Origin: Polynucleobacter ibericus
GTDB lineage: Bacteria; Pseudomonadota; Gammaproteobacteria; Burkholderiales; Burkholderiaceae
Length of the DNA: 64,000 nt
Reading direction: 5' to 3'
Assembly (NCBI RefSeq): GCF_018687955.1
Contig: NZ_CP061309.1
Span: 1,235,564-1,299,563, forward strand
The translations under genes and the position numbers were made by a program. The notes under the pieces are model-generated. The model was given only the letters and a program-made list of their open reading frames with translations. It was not told the origin of the DNA and ran no database searches. Of the stretch, positions 21,373 through 29,821 are shown piece by piece. How positions within the stretch are numbered: the stretch's first letter is position 1; each line of letters starts with the position of its first letter.

Positions 21373-23349
21373 TCAAAAGCTAGCTGATAAACCAACTGAC
21401 CCCCAGGTTCCTGGCATTGGGTAGCCTTGGCGGTAGCTATATTGCTGATTGAAAATATTCTCCACCATTACAAATACCTCACCCTTCTTGCCTAACTCTG
21501 GGATGGGATAGGCAATCCTCGCATTCGCAACACCAAAGCCATCAATTCTGGTGGTGTTGGTAAAAGCTGCATTTCGACTAAGGTTTTGCGCATAGAAAGA
21601 ACTTTGATACTGCGCATCCACAGAAACACGGAACTTATAAACATAGCCAGTAATCGCCGCATTAAATGCATTTTGCGGCATATAAGGGAGACTTGTCGTG
21701 CTGTTGTTGTTGAGATAGGTCCAACCTAAAAAGCCAGTGAGTTCAGGAATAATTTCTCGCTGACCAGAGAGCTCGACACCTTTGGTGGTGTATTGACCCA
21801 CGGTTACCCAATTCACTATCGGAGCGGTTTCGGTAAAGGTGTAGCGATTAGAAATCGTGTCCTGGAACAAACTCAAATCAATCCTGGATTTCTTATCTGG
21901 ATAAAACTTACCACCAACCTCTAAGTGATTCATTTCTTCAGGCGAGAGATTGGCCCAAGAGTTGTTAGCGGTAGCGCCAAATCGTTTTGCCCAAACTGCA
22001 TTGGCGGCATTCATGGCGGGCCCCTCTAAGCCTGGGTAGTTAATGCCTTTAGAAGCATTAGCAAACAGAGTTACCGCATCAGAGATTAATGAGATACCGC
22101 CGTATGGTGCTGATTTAGCAGCGTAGTAATTATTTTGGTAGGTTCTAACTCCGGCAGAAGGCTGCAAAGACCAAGCATCGCTCAGTCTAAAGTTATGACT
22201 CAAGCCAATATATGGAGAAGTTAGTTTAAATGTCGGAAGATTAGTTTTTACTGTAGGGGGATTTACTGGTGTAGGATCGCCGGGGAAAAAAGGTAATCCT
22301 GCGGCCGGACTAGTCTGGGTCACGCTTCCGTAGGTAGTGTCATAGTCCAATCCAGCCACCAAATTACCGCCAGACCATGGGGTAATGTTTTCTTTCCAGC
22401 GAAAGCCTTGCATAGTGAATGGGTTATTTTCTGTACCCCAACCACCTTGACCATTGTCATTATTAATATTTCCTTTGCCGGTATTGCTATAGAAGCGGAA
22501 TTCGCCCTCGACTAAGTCATAGCGATGCTTAATAAAAGCAGTAACCATTTGCGCCGCAGAATCATAGGTTGGCGCAATTGCTGGGGCTGGAAGCGTATTG
22601 TTGCCTGGATCAGAGGCAGTATTGTTAATTGCCATACCGCTTACACCAACAGACCAATTTTGATCTAGCTTAAATCCTAAGCCGCCCATGATGTTGCTTA
22701 ATTGGCCACTAGCATTTGCTCTTTGACCATTGGATTTTGAGAATCCTTGGGCAATATTGAAATCAACATCGTTATATCGACCGGCCATATCCACCTGTTC
22801 AATCACGGTGTTATATGAGCCATAAGAAACACGGGCATTACCCGATACGCCATTGCCAGGGCCGGCTGTCTTCGTATTCATATTGATAGATGCGAAGTTA
22901 TTACCCGTTACTTGTGGCTGCGCACTCTTATAGATTGTGATGTCTTTCATGCCATTAACTGGCAATAAATCTAGCAAGGCATGATTCCAAATCGGCATAT
23001 ACATTGGAACGTTATCGATATAGGTCTTGATCTCGCTACCAGGACGACTGAGGCCCATGCCACGAATAAATACCGAACCACCTTCAGCTCCACCAAATGA
23101 TCCGACTGGGTTGTAACGTGATATTTGAGTTCCTGGGGTATTACGCAATGCCGAGGCCAAGTCAGCTGCATGCAAATCTCGAATTGTTTCATCGGTAATG
23201 ACTGCTGAGGTGCTTGAGAATTTATCAATCTCAATCTCAGCGATATCCGGCTTGGCAGTCACCACAAGATTGGGGACTGATTGCGCATATACCTGGGTTG
23301 CTAGCATCAAAGATGCCGCTAAAGCTAATTTAGTTTTTTTGAGTTTCAT
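21373..23349 (-). CDS. TonB-dependent outer-membrane receptor, second module
   Basis: A 658-residue receptor with signal peptide (about 1-22), a TonB-box-like LVVTAK, a plug domain (about 45-160) with DLASALRNTPG, GGSVFIRGMG and YIDNVPMYM, and a C-terminal barrel ending in an aromatic residue (GLSASF). Such proteins import scarce metals or chelates across the outer membrane using TonB energy. It lacks the CxxxM/HxM pair seen in the other receptor. Copper or another metal complex is the best guess from its neighbours. It begins 12 bases after the copper-uptake-associated gene ends. Confidence 0.88.
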   Translation of the reverse strand: MKLKKTKLALAASLMLATQVYAQSVPNLVVTAKPDIAEIEIDKFSSTSAVITDETIRDLHAADLASALRNTPGTQISRYNPVGSFGGAEGGSVFIRGMGLSRPGSEIKTYIDNVPMYMPIWNHALLDLLPVNGMKDITIYKSAQPQVTGNNFASINMNTKTAGPGNGVSGNARVSYGSYNTVIEQVDMAGRYNDVDFNIAQGFSKSNGQRANASGQLSNIMGGLGFKLDQNWSVGVSGMAINNTASDPGNNTLPAPAIAPTYDSAAQMVTAFIKHRYDLVEGEFRFYSNTGKGNINNDNGQGGWGTENNPFTMQGFRWKENITPWSGGNLVAGLDYDTTYGSVTQTSPAAGLPFFPGDPTPVNPPTVKTNLPTFKLTSPYIGLSHNFRLSDAWSLQPSAGVRTYQNNYYAAKSAPYGGISLISDAVTLFANASKGINYPGLEGPAMNAANAVWAKRFGATANNSWANLSPEEMNHLEVGGKFYPDKKSRIDLSLFQDTISNRYTFTETAPIVNWVTVGQYTTKGVELSGQREIIPELTGFLGWTYLNNNSTTSLPYMPQNAFNAAITGYVYKFRVSVDAQYQSSFYAQNLSRNAAFTNTTRIDGFGVANARIAYPIPELGKKGEVFVMVENIFNQQYSYRQGYPMPGTWGSVGLSASF

Positions 23350-23361
23350 ACGTATTCTGAA

Positions 23362-23841
23362 TTAATGTTTTGAATTTGGTGTGCGCTTGGCGTCGTGAGC
23401 CATATTCACAACGCCATCAAAAGAATCGAGTTGTTTAATTTGCTGGGGGCTAAGCTTGGCTTCAGCATCTTTGAGTTTTGCAGTAATGTTGGTCGCAATC
23501 TCCCTAGAGATGCCAATTGCGGCAATCCCCTCTGGGTCTTTAAATCCAGAACCTCCACAGGCAATGATTTCCCACTCGTTATGCTTTCTGCGCAGAAGTG
23601 CACGACCGCCCTTTTGTCCTTGAACCCAATCAGCAATGGCAACCTTGCCCTCAATCACAATAGGACTGGTTTTAACTTTTAAGTTAGGCTGATCAAAAGA
23701 CTTAGAAATAAGTGCCTTGATCTTTTCTTGGCTTACTTCATTAGTTTGAGAATGGGCAAGAACGCTCCCAAAAACGGCGAACAGGAAAATGCCTAAACAA
23801 ATTTGTTTTGCTGAAGAAAATTTCTTCTGAGATAAAAACAT
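23362..23841 (-). CDS. Copper-uptake-system-associated exported protein
   Basis: A 159-residue protein with signal peptide (about 8-30). It has a central WVQGQKGGRALLRRKHNEWEI segment followed by IACGGSGF, which I associate with a small protein family found with copper-uptake TonB systems. The start at 23841 is chosen because GGAGAAG lies six bases upstream; the same leader precedes two other genes of this cluster. It directly precedes the second TonB receptor. Function is unproven; periplasmic metal handling is inferred from context. Confidence 0.72.
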   Translation of the reverse strand: MFLSQKKFSSAKQICLGIFLFAVFGSVLAHSQTNEVSQEKIKALISKSFDQPNLKVKTSPIVIEGKVAIADWVQGQKGGRALLRRKHNEWEIIACGGSGFKDPEGIAAIGISREIATNITAKLKDAEAKLSPQQIKQLDSFDGVVNMAHDAKRTPNSKH

Positions 23842-23894
23842 GTACTTCTCCACACAACATGACTGCAACCACAGATTGACTTGGTTGCTAACTA

Positions 23895-23909
23895 CATAGC
23901 TAAGCTATG
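23895..23909. promoter_or_regulatory. CATAGC-type dyad, copy 2
   Basis: CATAGCTAAGCTATG, inverted arms CATAGC/GCTATG with a 3-base centre, 54 bases before the start at 23841. The copy at 27166 lies at the same distance from its gene. Confidence 0.55.
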
Positions 23910-23921
23910 CCCTAAAAAGAT

Positions 23922-24293
23922 TTAGGCTTGTGTAGGAGGCGCTGCTGAGGGAGGTGTTACCCAAACCGCGAGTGGTTTAGGGGATTGATAGAAAAGCGCT
24001 GGTAACAGAGATAAAGTTTGCGGCGCTTCAAACGTGAGATTGGTATTAAATGCTGGAGTGATACTGTTTTGAGCAACACAGTATGGGCATGGTCGAGCCT
24101 GTTCTGCAGCCTCCTGCCCTTCGGTTTGCATGCTAACCTGCAGCTTACTACCATCAACCGAACAAATCTCCATGGCAAAACCTTGACCGTGCTTCGCAAG
24201 CGAGACCGCTTGGGAAGCGGCTGGCGCAAGCGCACTCATTGCGATTGCAAAAGCGGCAATCCAGTGAATGGGGCGGTTTTTATGGAGATTCAT
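23922..24293 (-). CDS. DUF2946 family protein, copy b
   Basis: A 123-residue protein closely matching copy c at 27194 along its whole length: hydrophobic N-terminus (HWIAAFAIAMSALAPAASQAV), GFAMEICSVDGSKL, CPYCVAQNS near 70-78 and a proline-rich end. The similarity continues into the flanking DNA, so b and c come from a recent segmental duplication. It follows the DsrE-like gene at 24306 by 12 bases and precedes the second TonB module. A periplasmic or membrane-anchored copper role is inferred from the CPYC pair and neighbours only. Confidence 0.83.
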   Translation of the reverse strand: MNLHKNRPIHWIAAFAIAMSALAPAASQAVSLAKHGQGFAMEICSVDGSKLQVSMQTEGQEAAEQARPCPYCVAQNSITPAFNTNLTFEAPQTLSLLPALFYQSPKPLAVWVTPPSAAPPTQA

Positions 24294-24305
24294 GATGATG
24301 GAATT

Positions 24306-24683
24306 TTATCGATTATTTTGATGTTCCGCTCCAAGCACCACGCCTTGCACTAAATTGATGCGGGTAAACCCGTAATTCTCTAGGCAAGTCGGGCAAATAA
24401 TCACGGTTGCCCCCTTTGCTATTGCTTGTTTAATCGCAACTTGTCCTTTAGAAATAGGTCCTGATCCAACCTCAATCCCAAGAATGACTGCCTTGTCATT
24501 CAAATAAATAATGATTGGAAAACCATGCTCCGAATATTGGCGACCAGCATCCAATGCCATTACCACTTTATCTGAATCATTAGTGGCCAAATTAATGTAG
24601 ATCGGTTCTTTGGCCGCAAAAGCTGATAAAGACAAGGAGATGGTCGCCAACATAGTCAGCATTCTGAACACTCTAGAGATCAT
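24306..24683 (-). CDS. Exported DsrE-like protein with CPTC motif
   Basis: A 125-residue paralogue of the protein at 20888. It has a signal peptide (about 1-23), IYINLATNDSDKVVMALDAG, FPIIIYLNDKAVILG and TVIICPTCLENYGF, the DsrE-like fold with a CPTC pair. It sits directly downstream of the copper receptor gene, as its paralogue sits downstream of the second receptor. The repeated receptor-DsrE order suggests it works with the receptor in the periplasm, perhaps receiving or reducing the metal. This is inferred, not shown. Confidence 0.82.
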   Translation of the reverse strand: MISRVFRMLTMLATISLSLSAFAAKEPIYINLATNDSDKVVMALDAGRQYSEHGFPIIIYLNDKAVILGIEVGSGPISKGQVAIKQAIAKGATVIICPTCLENYGFTRINLVQGVVLGAEHQNNR

Positions 24684-24713
24684 CTCCTGCCTTTCTTTTC
24701 TCTTAATTACTGA

Positions 24714-26897
24714 TTAGAACTTCATATTGGCTGAAACATAGAATGTTCTGCCCATGCCAGCAACTGCATTACCCCATGGAACACCATTCATGGACATCGT
24801 ATTACCCTGACCTAGATATGCCCCGCCCTGTGGTAATGCGTAAAGCTTGTTAAGCAAATTTTCAATGCCAAAGTTCACGCGATATTTCTTATCGTCATAA
24901 GATGCACGTAAGTTGTACAGAGAGTATCCGCCAGTAGCAATCTCATTTCTAACGGTATTGAGGTTTGTCTTAGCTGCAACAAACTGCCCTTCAATAGTAT
25001 TGGTCCAGTTGGCACCTAGGTACTGCACCAAGCCAACCTTGCCATTAAGCGGCATGATGTTGTAAAGGTTGGTGCCTGCCGTTACGTTTTGACCACGAGT
25101 ATAGGAAGCCAAACCCGTCATCTGGAAATTACCTAACTGCGGCAATTTACCCAGCATGACATTGCCCGATAAATCAAGCCCATAAAGTTGGGCATCTTGA
25201 TTTACATAATTAAGAACGTTGTATTGATTGGCCGCGCATGTATTTCTCACCATAGCACTGCCGCCTCTTACAACACATGTTGCATCAATGTAATTACTAA
25301 CATAGGTATAGTAAGGATTTGTTTTAAAGCCCCAAACCTCTTTATTGGCGTCATGCCAATCACTTGCCAGGCTGATAGTGTTAGCTACTTCTGGTGCTAA
25401 AGAAATATTGCCTACATAACCATTGCCATCGCCAACAAAGTTATTCATGATTGCTGCCATTGGCGTGGTTGCCCAAGTGTAGCGCTCATAAAGATTTGGC
25501 GATCTAGTTTTACGAGAATAGCCCGCCTCATAATTCTGCGTTTTATCTGTGTTGTAACGTGTTAATGCAGTCAAGTCCCAGTTGTAATTTGTTTGCATAT
25601 GTTGCTGAGCATTGAATGTAGCTGCATTTGGTCCATAACCATACATGGCCATATTGTTATAGCCCTGAACGTTGTCAGCATTTGTTCCAACTTGCTCTAC
25701 ACGCACACCGACTAGTCCCATCCACTCTTGAGTCCATTGCTGCTCAAGTTCACTAAATAAGGCCAGGCGGTCTCTTGTGCCATTGTTAATATTTTGAAAT
25801 GTATTTGGCCCCATCATCCCCGTGGTGGAGTATGCAGCAGGCCACCAGTCATTTAATTTATAACCCTGCCATTCCGCACCCAATCTCACTAACTGAGTAT
25901 CGGAGAGTGACATAGTGCCCTTAATGATGGCTCCATTCGTCGAGCTAGTTGCTAGCATTGGCATTGCTGGCGAAGTTCTTGCTCCCGTGTTGTCATCCAT
26001 CTGATGGTTAACCATCTGGTTATAGGCTTGAGCCTCTAGAGTGCCCCAGTCATATTTGCCGGTGTACTTTAAGTTAAATTGCTCGCTTTGATTTTTAGTC
26101 ATATCCATACGTTGGTTTGAATAACCTTCAAATGGAATAAATTGATAACCTGCCTTAAATTCAACCAAGTGATTATCTTTTTGCCATGCTAGATTGAGCT
26201 GTTGATTAGTGGCGATATATCTTGATGCTCCGACTGTGCTTGGTGATATGCCGTTACCAGGAGCTTTAAAGTTTCCACCTGCCGTATAATTACCCGCCTT
26301 AACAGAATCAATGGTGTAGTTAGCACTAAATTCATCAGTAGCCCCTGTGATATTTAGATTGCCGCCAATCGCGCTTGCATTGCTACTATAGGAAGCACCA
26401 ACCTCACCCTGCGCTAAATTTTCGCCCTTATTAGCGAACACGGGAGGAAGAGACTGCACAGAAACCACGCTCCCCAAACTATCGCCACCAGCACTTACTG
26501 GCGAAAGGCCAGTAATTACTTTGACACTACCCACATTGGATGGGCTAATGTATGACAAGGGAGAATTCATATGATTCGGACATGAAGAAATCAAGTCCAC
26601 GCCATCAACCTTCGTTTTTACACGATCATCTGCTAAACCATGTATCGATGGCAATCCAGAGACGCCGCCGCCGGAGTACATACTGACGCCAGGAATATTG
26701 AGCAACATCGCTGCAGTGTTTGGTGTATTTACGCGTGACTGATTAAGTTGCTTGCCCGCGAGGATTGTTTGGGTGAGTGGCGCCTCCTGAATACCCGTCA
26801 CTGTCAAGGTATCTATAGTGGGCGCAGTTTGACCGTATGCATTAGTTAGCATCAAAGATGCAACTAATGCCATAGGCGTTACTTTTAATGCGTTCAT
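24714..26897 (-). CDS. TonB-dependent copper receptor (OprC/NosA type)
   Basis: A 727-residue outer-membrane receptor with signal peptide (about 1-22), a TonB-box-like DTLTVTG, a plug with LPSIHGLADDRVKTKVDGVDL and then SCPNHMNSPLSYI, and a beta barrel ending NMKF. Its C106-x3-M110 (CPNHM) and H298-Q-M300 match the CxxxM and HxM ligands known to bind copper in Pseudomonas OprC, with similar spacing. This is the main evidence that the cluster imports copper. It lies between the 59-residue membrane protein and the second DsrE-like gene. Confidence 0.92.
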   Translation of the reverse strand: MNALKVTPMALVASLMLTNAYGQTAPTIDTLTVTGIQEAPLTQTILAGKQLNQSRVNTPNTAAMLLNIPGVSMYSGGGVSGLPSIHGLADDRVKTKVDGVDLISSCPNHMNSPLSYISPSNVGSVKVITGLSPVSAGGDSLGSVVSVQSLPPVFANKGENLAQGEVGASYSSNASAIGGNLNITGATDEFSANYTIDSVKAGNYTAGGNFKAPGNGISPSTVGASRYIATNQQLNLAWQKDNHLVEFKAGYQFIPFEGYSNQRMDMTKNQSEQFNLKYTGKYDWGTLEAQAYNQMVNHQMDDNTGARTSPAMPMLATSSTNGAIIKGTMSLSDTQLVRLGAEWQGYKLNDWWPAAYSTTGMMGPNTFQNINNGTRDRLALFSELEQQWTQEWMGLVGVRVEQVGTNADNVQGYNNMAMYGYGPNAATFNAQQHMQTNYNWDLTALTRYNTDKTQNYEAGYSRKTRSPNLYERYTWATTPMAAIMNNFVGDGNGYVGNISLAPEVANTISLASDWHDANKEVWGFKTNPYYTYVSNYIDATCVVRGGSAMVRNTCAANQYNVLNYVNQDAQLYGLDLSGNVMLGKLPQLGNFQMTGLASYTRGQNVTAGTNLYNIMPLNGKVGLVQYLGANWTNTIEGQFVAAKTNLNTVRNEIATGGYSLYNLRASYDDKKYRVNFGIENLLNKLYALPQGGAYLGQGNTMSMNGVPWGNAVAGMGRTFYVSANMKF

Positions 26898-26932
26898 GAT
26901 TACTCCGTGTTTTTTAATGATTTGAATGCGTT

Positions 26933-27112
26933 CTATTTCTGAATTGGCGCAATGGGCGTGAGCACGAGCTCGTAGCTACCTATTGAGGTATGAGCACTTG
27001 TTGCACTCGAAATAATGAGGTAGCTGGCATATAAAAGCCAAATGGCGAGCCCGATAGCAATACCGATATACACGCGCTTTAGGCGCAGTGAAATTTTTTC
27101 AGATAAATACAT
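26933..27112 (-). CDS. 59-residue single-span membrane protein
   Basis: A short gene beginning MYLSEKISLRLKRVYIG and ending PIAPIQK. It has a basic N-terminus, one hydrophobic span (about 15-37, IGIAIGLAIWLLYASYLIIS) and a roughly 20-residue tail with one His, likely outside. The ATG has GGAGAAG six bases upstream, the same leader as at 21304 and 23841, and it lies 36 bases before the copper receptor gene. The first codons also resemble those of the gene at 23841, consistent with module duplication. Function is unknown; an accessory in copper uptake is inferred from position. Confidence 0.65.
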   Translation of the reverse strand: MYLSEKISLRLKRVYIGIAIGLAIWLLYASYLIISSATSAHTSIGSYELVLTPIAPIQK

Positions 27113-27165
27113 TTACTTCTCCACACAATATTTCTGCAACTTGGCTGATGCCCTGTTGCCAACTA

Positions 27166-27180
27166 CATAGCTAGGCTATG
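27166..27180. promoter_or_regulatory. CATAGC-type dyad, copy 1
   Basis: CATAGCTAGGCTATG, 54 bases before the start at 27112. It shares arms, spacing and surrounding bases with the copy at 23895. Confidence 0.55.
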
Positions 27181-27193
27181 CCCTAATTTTTAA

Positions 27194-27565
27194 TTAGGCC
27201 GTTACTGGTGGAGCTGCTGAAGGTGGGGTTACCCAAACTGCGAGTGGCTTGGGTGACTGATAGAACAGTGCAGGCAACAAAGCTAAAGTTTGCGGCGCTT
27301 GGAATGTGAGGTTGGTATTGAATGCTGGTGTGATGCTATTTTGAGCAACACAATACGGACATGGCTGAGTTTGTTCTGCTACTTCTTGATCTTCGCCTTG
27401 CACATTGATTTGCAGCTTACTGCCATCAACCGAACAAATCTCCATCGCAAAACCTTGACCATGTTTCGCAAGCGAGACCGCTTGTGATACCGCAGGTGCA
27501 AGCGCACTCATTGCGATTGCAAAAGCAGCAATCCAGTGAATGAGGCGGTTTTTATGGAAATTCAT
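27194..27565 (-). CDS. DUF2946 family protein, copy c
   Basis: A 123-residue near-duplicate of copy b: FHKNRLIHWIAAFAIAM at the N-terminus, AMEICSVDGSKL, CPYCVAQNS and a proline-rich tail with WVTPPSAAPP. It is the first gene of the minus-strand copper cluster, downstream of the tct operon terminator. Role as for the other copies: not established, probably metal-linked by context. Confidence 0.83.
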   Translation of the reverse strand: MNFHKNRLIHWIAAFAIAMSALAPAVSQAVSLAKHGQGFAMEICSVDGSKLQINVQGEDQEVAEQTQPCPYCVAQNSITPAFNTNLTFQAPQTLALLPALFYQSPKPLAVWVTPPSAAPPVTA

Positions 27566-27611
27566 GATGGGTGAATTTTATCGGAATTTTGTATTTCTAT
27601 TATTTCTTGCA

Positions 27612-27640
27612 TGAAAAAAGGGGCTGACGCCCCTTTTTCC
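27612..27640. terminator. Terminator after tctA
   Basis: AAAAAGGGGC-TGAC-GCCCCTTTTT (27614-27637). On the minus strand it lies 30 bases past the tctA stop and separates that operon from the copper cluster. Confidence 0.87.
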
Positions 27641-27668
27641 TTTGAAATCGCTATTTCTAGCGAGTTAC

Positions 27669-29168
27669 TTATGCTGCTGCAGCCTTTTTCTTGCCTACAA
27701 ACTTGCCAATCAATGGCCAGAAGAGGAGCACTAAAGCTAAAGATGTAATACCGCCCACCAATGGGTTAGAGAAGAAAATATCTAAGCTTCCCTGTGAGAA
27801 CAACATGGATTGACGGAATGAATCTTCTGCACGATCACCCAATACCAAGGCCAAGACCATTGGAGCCATGGGGTAATCGAGTTTCTTAAAGACATAACCA
27901 AGAACACCGAAGCCCATCATCAACCAAACGTCAAACATGGCATTATGAACAGTGTATGCACCCACCGCACAAATCACAATAATGACTGGTGCAATGATTG
28001 AGAATGGAATTCTCAAGATAGAAGCAAACAATGGCACGCAAGTTAATACAACAAACAAGCCAGCCAAGTTACCCAAGTACATACTAGCGATCAAGCCCCA
28101 AACAAAGTCTGGCTTCTCAACGAATAGCAATGGACCAGGTTGTAGACCCCAGATCAATAAGCCACCGAGCAATACCGCTGCTGTTGGTGATCCTGGAATA
28201 CCGAGAGACAACATTGGGAGCAGTGCTGCAGTACCAGCAGCGTGAGCTGCAGTTTCTGGAGCAACAATACCTTCCATCTTGCCGGTACCAAACTTGTCGC
28301 CTTCTTTGGATACACGCTTAGCAACGCCGTAAGCCATGAAGGAAGCAGGTGTTGCGCCGCCTGGAGTAATGCCCATCCAGCAACCAATTAAACAGCTGCG
28401 TAATGAAGTAGCCCAGTACTTAGGCAATTGCTTCCAAGTTTCCCAAACCACTTTGCCGCGAATCTTCGCTGCAGCACCTTGGAATGCCAAGCCTTCTTCC
28501 ATAGACAGGAGAATCTCGCCAATACCGAACAAGCCGATCACAGCGATCAAGAAGTCAAAGCCACGCATCAATTCTGGGTTACCGAATGTCAAGCGCAACT
28601 GACCTGTAACGGTATCCATACCTACGGTAGCCAATGCAAAGCCCAACATCATTGCTGAAATAGTCTTGAATGGCGATCCCTTATTCATCCCTACGAAACT
28701 ACAGAACGTCAGTAAGTAGACCGAGAAGAATTCTGGCGGACCGAATTGGAGGGCAAACTTCGCCACCAATGGTGCCAAGAAAGTAATCATCACGATTGCA
28801 AAGAAAGCACCTACGAATGAAGATGTGAAGGCTGCGGTCAATGCTTCACCAGCTTTACCATTACGGGCCATTGGATAACCGTCAAAGGTTGTCGCAACCG
28901 ACCATGGCTCGCCAGGAATATTAAAGAGCACTGATGTAATCGCTCCGCCAAACAACGCGCCCCAGTAAATACAGGACAACATGATGATTGCGGAGGTTGG
29001 CGGCATTGTAAATGTCAACGGCAACAGAATCGCAATACCGTTTGCACCGCCTAAGCCTGGTAACACACCGATGATCACACCGAGGGTTACACCAACTAAC
29101 ATCAGCAATAAGTTAAAGGGTGTCATTGCAACGGCAAAGCCGTTGAATAGAGCGCTAATTTCTTCCAA
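27669..29168 (-). CDS. tctA: Tripartite tricarboxylate transporter, large membrane subunit TctA
   Basis: The 499-residue inner-membrane subunit forms the transport channel of a TTT-family importer. It has about 11-12 hydrophobic segments and the family signatures GVLPGLGGANGIAILLPLTF (about 38-57) and GITPGGATPASFMAYGVAKR with GIPGSPTAAVLLGGLL further on. Last gene of tctC-tctB-tctA. The substrate (a tri- or dicarboxylate or another organic acid) is not readable from sequence. Confidence 0.94.
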   Translation of the reverse strand: MEEISALFNGFAVAMTPFNLLLMLVGVTLGVIIGVLPGLGGANGIAILLPLTFTMPPTSAIIMLSCIYWGALFGGAITSVLFNIPGEPWSVATTFDGYPMARNGKAGEALTAAFTSSFVGAFFAIVMITFLAPLVAKFALQFGPPEFFSVYLLTFCSFVGMNKGSPFKTISAMMLGFALATVGMDTVTGQLRLTFGNPELMRGFDFLIAVIGLFGIGEILLSMEEGLAFQGAAAKIRGKVVWETWKQLPKYWATSLRSCLIGCWMGITPGGATPASFMAYGVAKRVSKEGDKFGTGKMEGIVAPETAAHAAGTAALLPMLSLGIPGSPTAAVLLGGLLIWGLQPGPLLFVEKPDFVWGLIASMYLGNLAGLFVVLTCVPLFASILRIPFSIIAPVIIVICAVGAYTVHNAMFDVWLMMGFGVLGYVFKKLDYPMAPMVLALVLGDRAEDSFRQSMLFSQGSLDIFFSNPLVGGITSLALVLLFWPLIGKFVGKKKAAAA

Positions 29169-29209
29169 CTTGAACTCCTTATTTAATCTTTTTTAATAGT
29201 TATTCTTTT

Positions 29210-29737
29210 TTATTGCACACCCAAGAACTCGAGCGGGTTAAACCAGGCGCCGTGTGGCAATGGAACTTGGAACCAGTACTCGAACATCAGGTAGAGGGCA
29301 GCGCTCACACCTACAGATACAGCAACTGCCTTCCAAATTGGATACTTGCCTAACCACACCATAAAGAGCGCGATATAAAGGGCAGAAGAAACATAAATAC
29401 CAATCAATTGCACACCCAACACAAATACGATAGCCGGTAAAAGTACCGCCATCACTTGCTTTAAGGGCTCTCTATCGACAAATGATTCTGTTTTCTTTTT
29501 CTTATTAACGATAGCTGCTTGGTACAGGGTGACTGTGCTTGAAAGCAAAATAATCAAACTGATATAAAAAGGGAAATATCCTGCCTCAGGACCATCCGCA
29601 CCCCAGCTAGCGCCTAATTTCAAGCTACCGACCATGACTGTCAGGCCAATCGCAATGAATACTAGCGCAGTGATGATATCCATCGCTCTAACGCTGATTG
29701 CTGATTCTTGATTTGAATTATTTGTATGTTCAGACAT
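29210..29737 (-). CDS. tctB: Tripartite tricarboxylate transporter, small membrane subunit TctB
   Basis: A 175-residue protein with four hydrophobic segments (about 22-42, 54-74, 95-115, 120-155) and the GADGPEAGYFPFYISLIILL signature of the TctB family (about 47-66). It partners TctA in the membrane. It sits between tctC and tctA, preceded by a hairpin that may lower expression relative to tctC. Confidence 0.92.
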   Translation of the reverse strand: MSEHTNNSNQESAISVRAMDIITALVFIAIGLTVMVGSLKLGASWGADGPEAGYFPFYISLIILLSSTVTLYQAAIVNKKKKTESFVDREPLKQVMAVLLPAIVFVLGVQLIGIYVSSALYIALFMVWLGKYPIWKAVAVSVGVSAALYLMFEYWFQVPLPHGAWFNPLEFLGVQ

Positions 29738-29779
29738 TTTTATATTTTTAATAAAGTTAATTAACGCACTTACTTAAAA

Positions 29780-29808
29780 AATAGGACCCCCTACTGGAGG
29801 TCCTATCT
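29780..29808 (-). terminator. Attenuator-like hairpin between tctC and tctB
   Basis: ATAGGACC and GGTCCTAT arms (29781-29806) with further GG/CC pairs and, on the minus strand, a T-rich tail. It would let the binding protein be made in excess over the membrane subunits. Confidence 0.6.
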
Positions 29809-29821
29809 TATTTTCACAATA

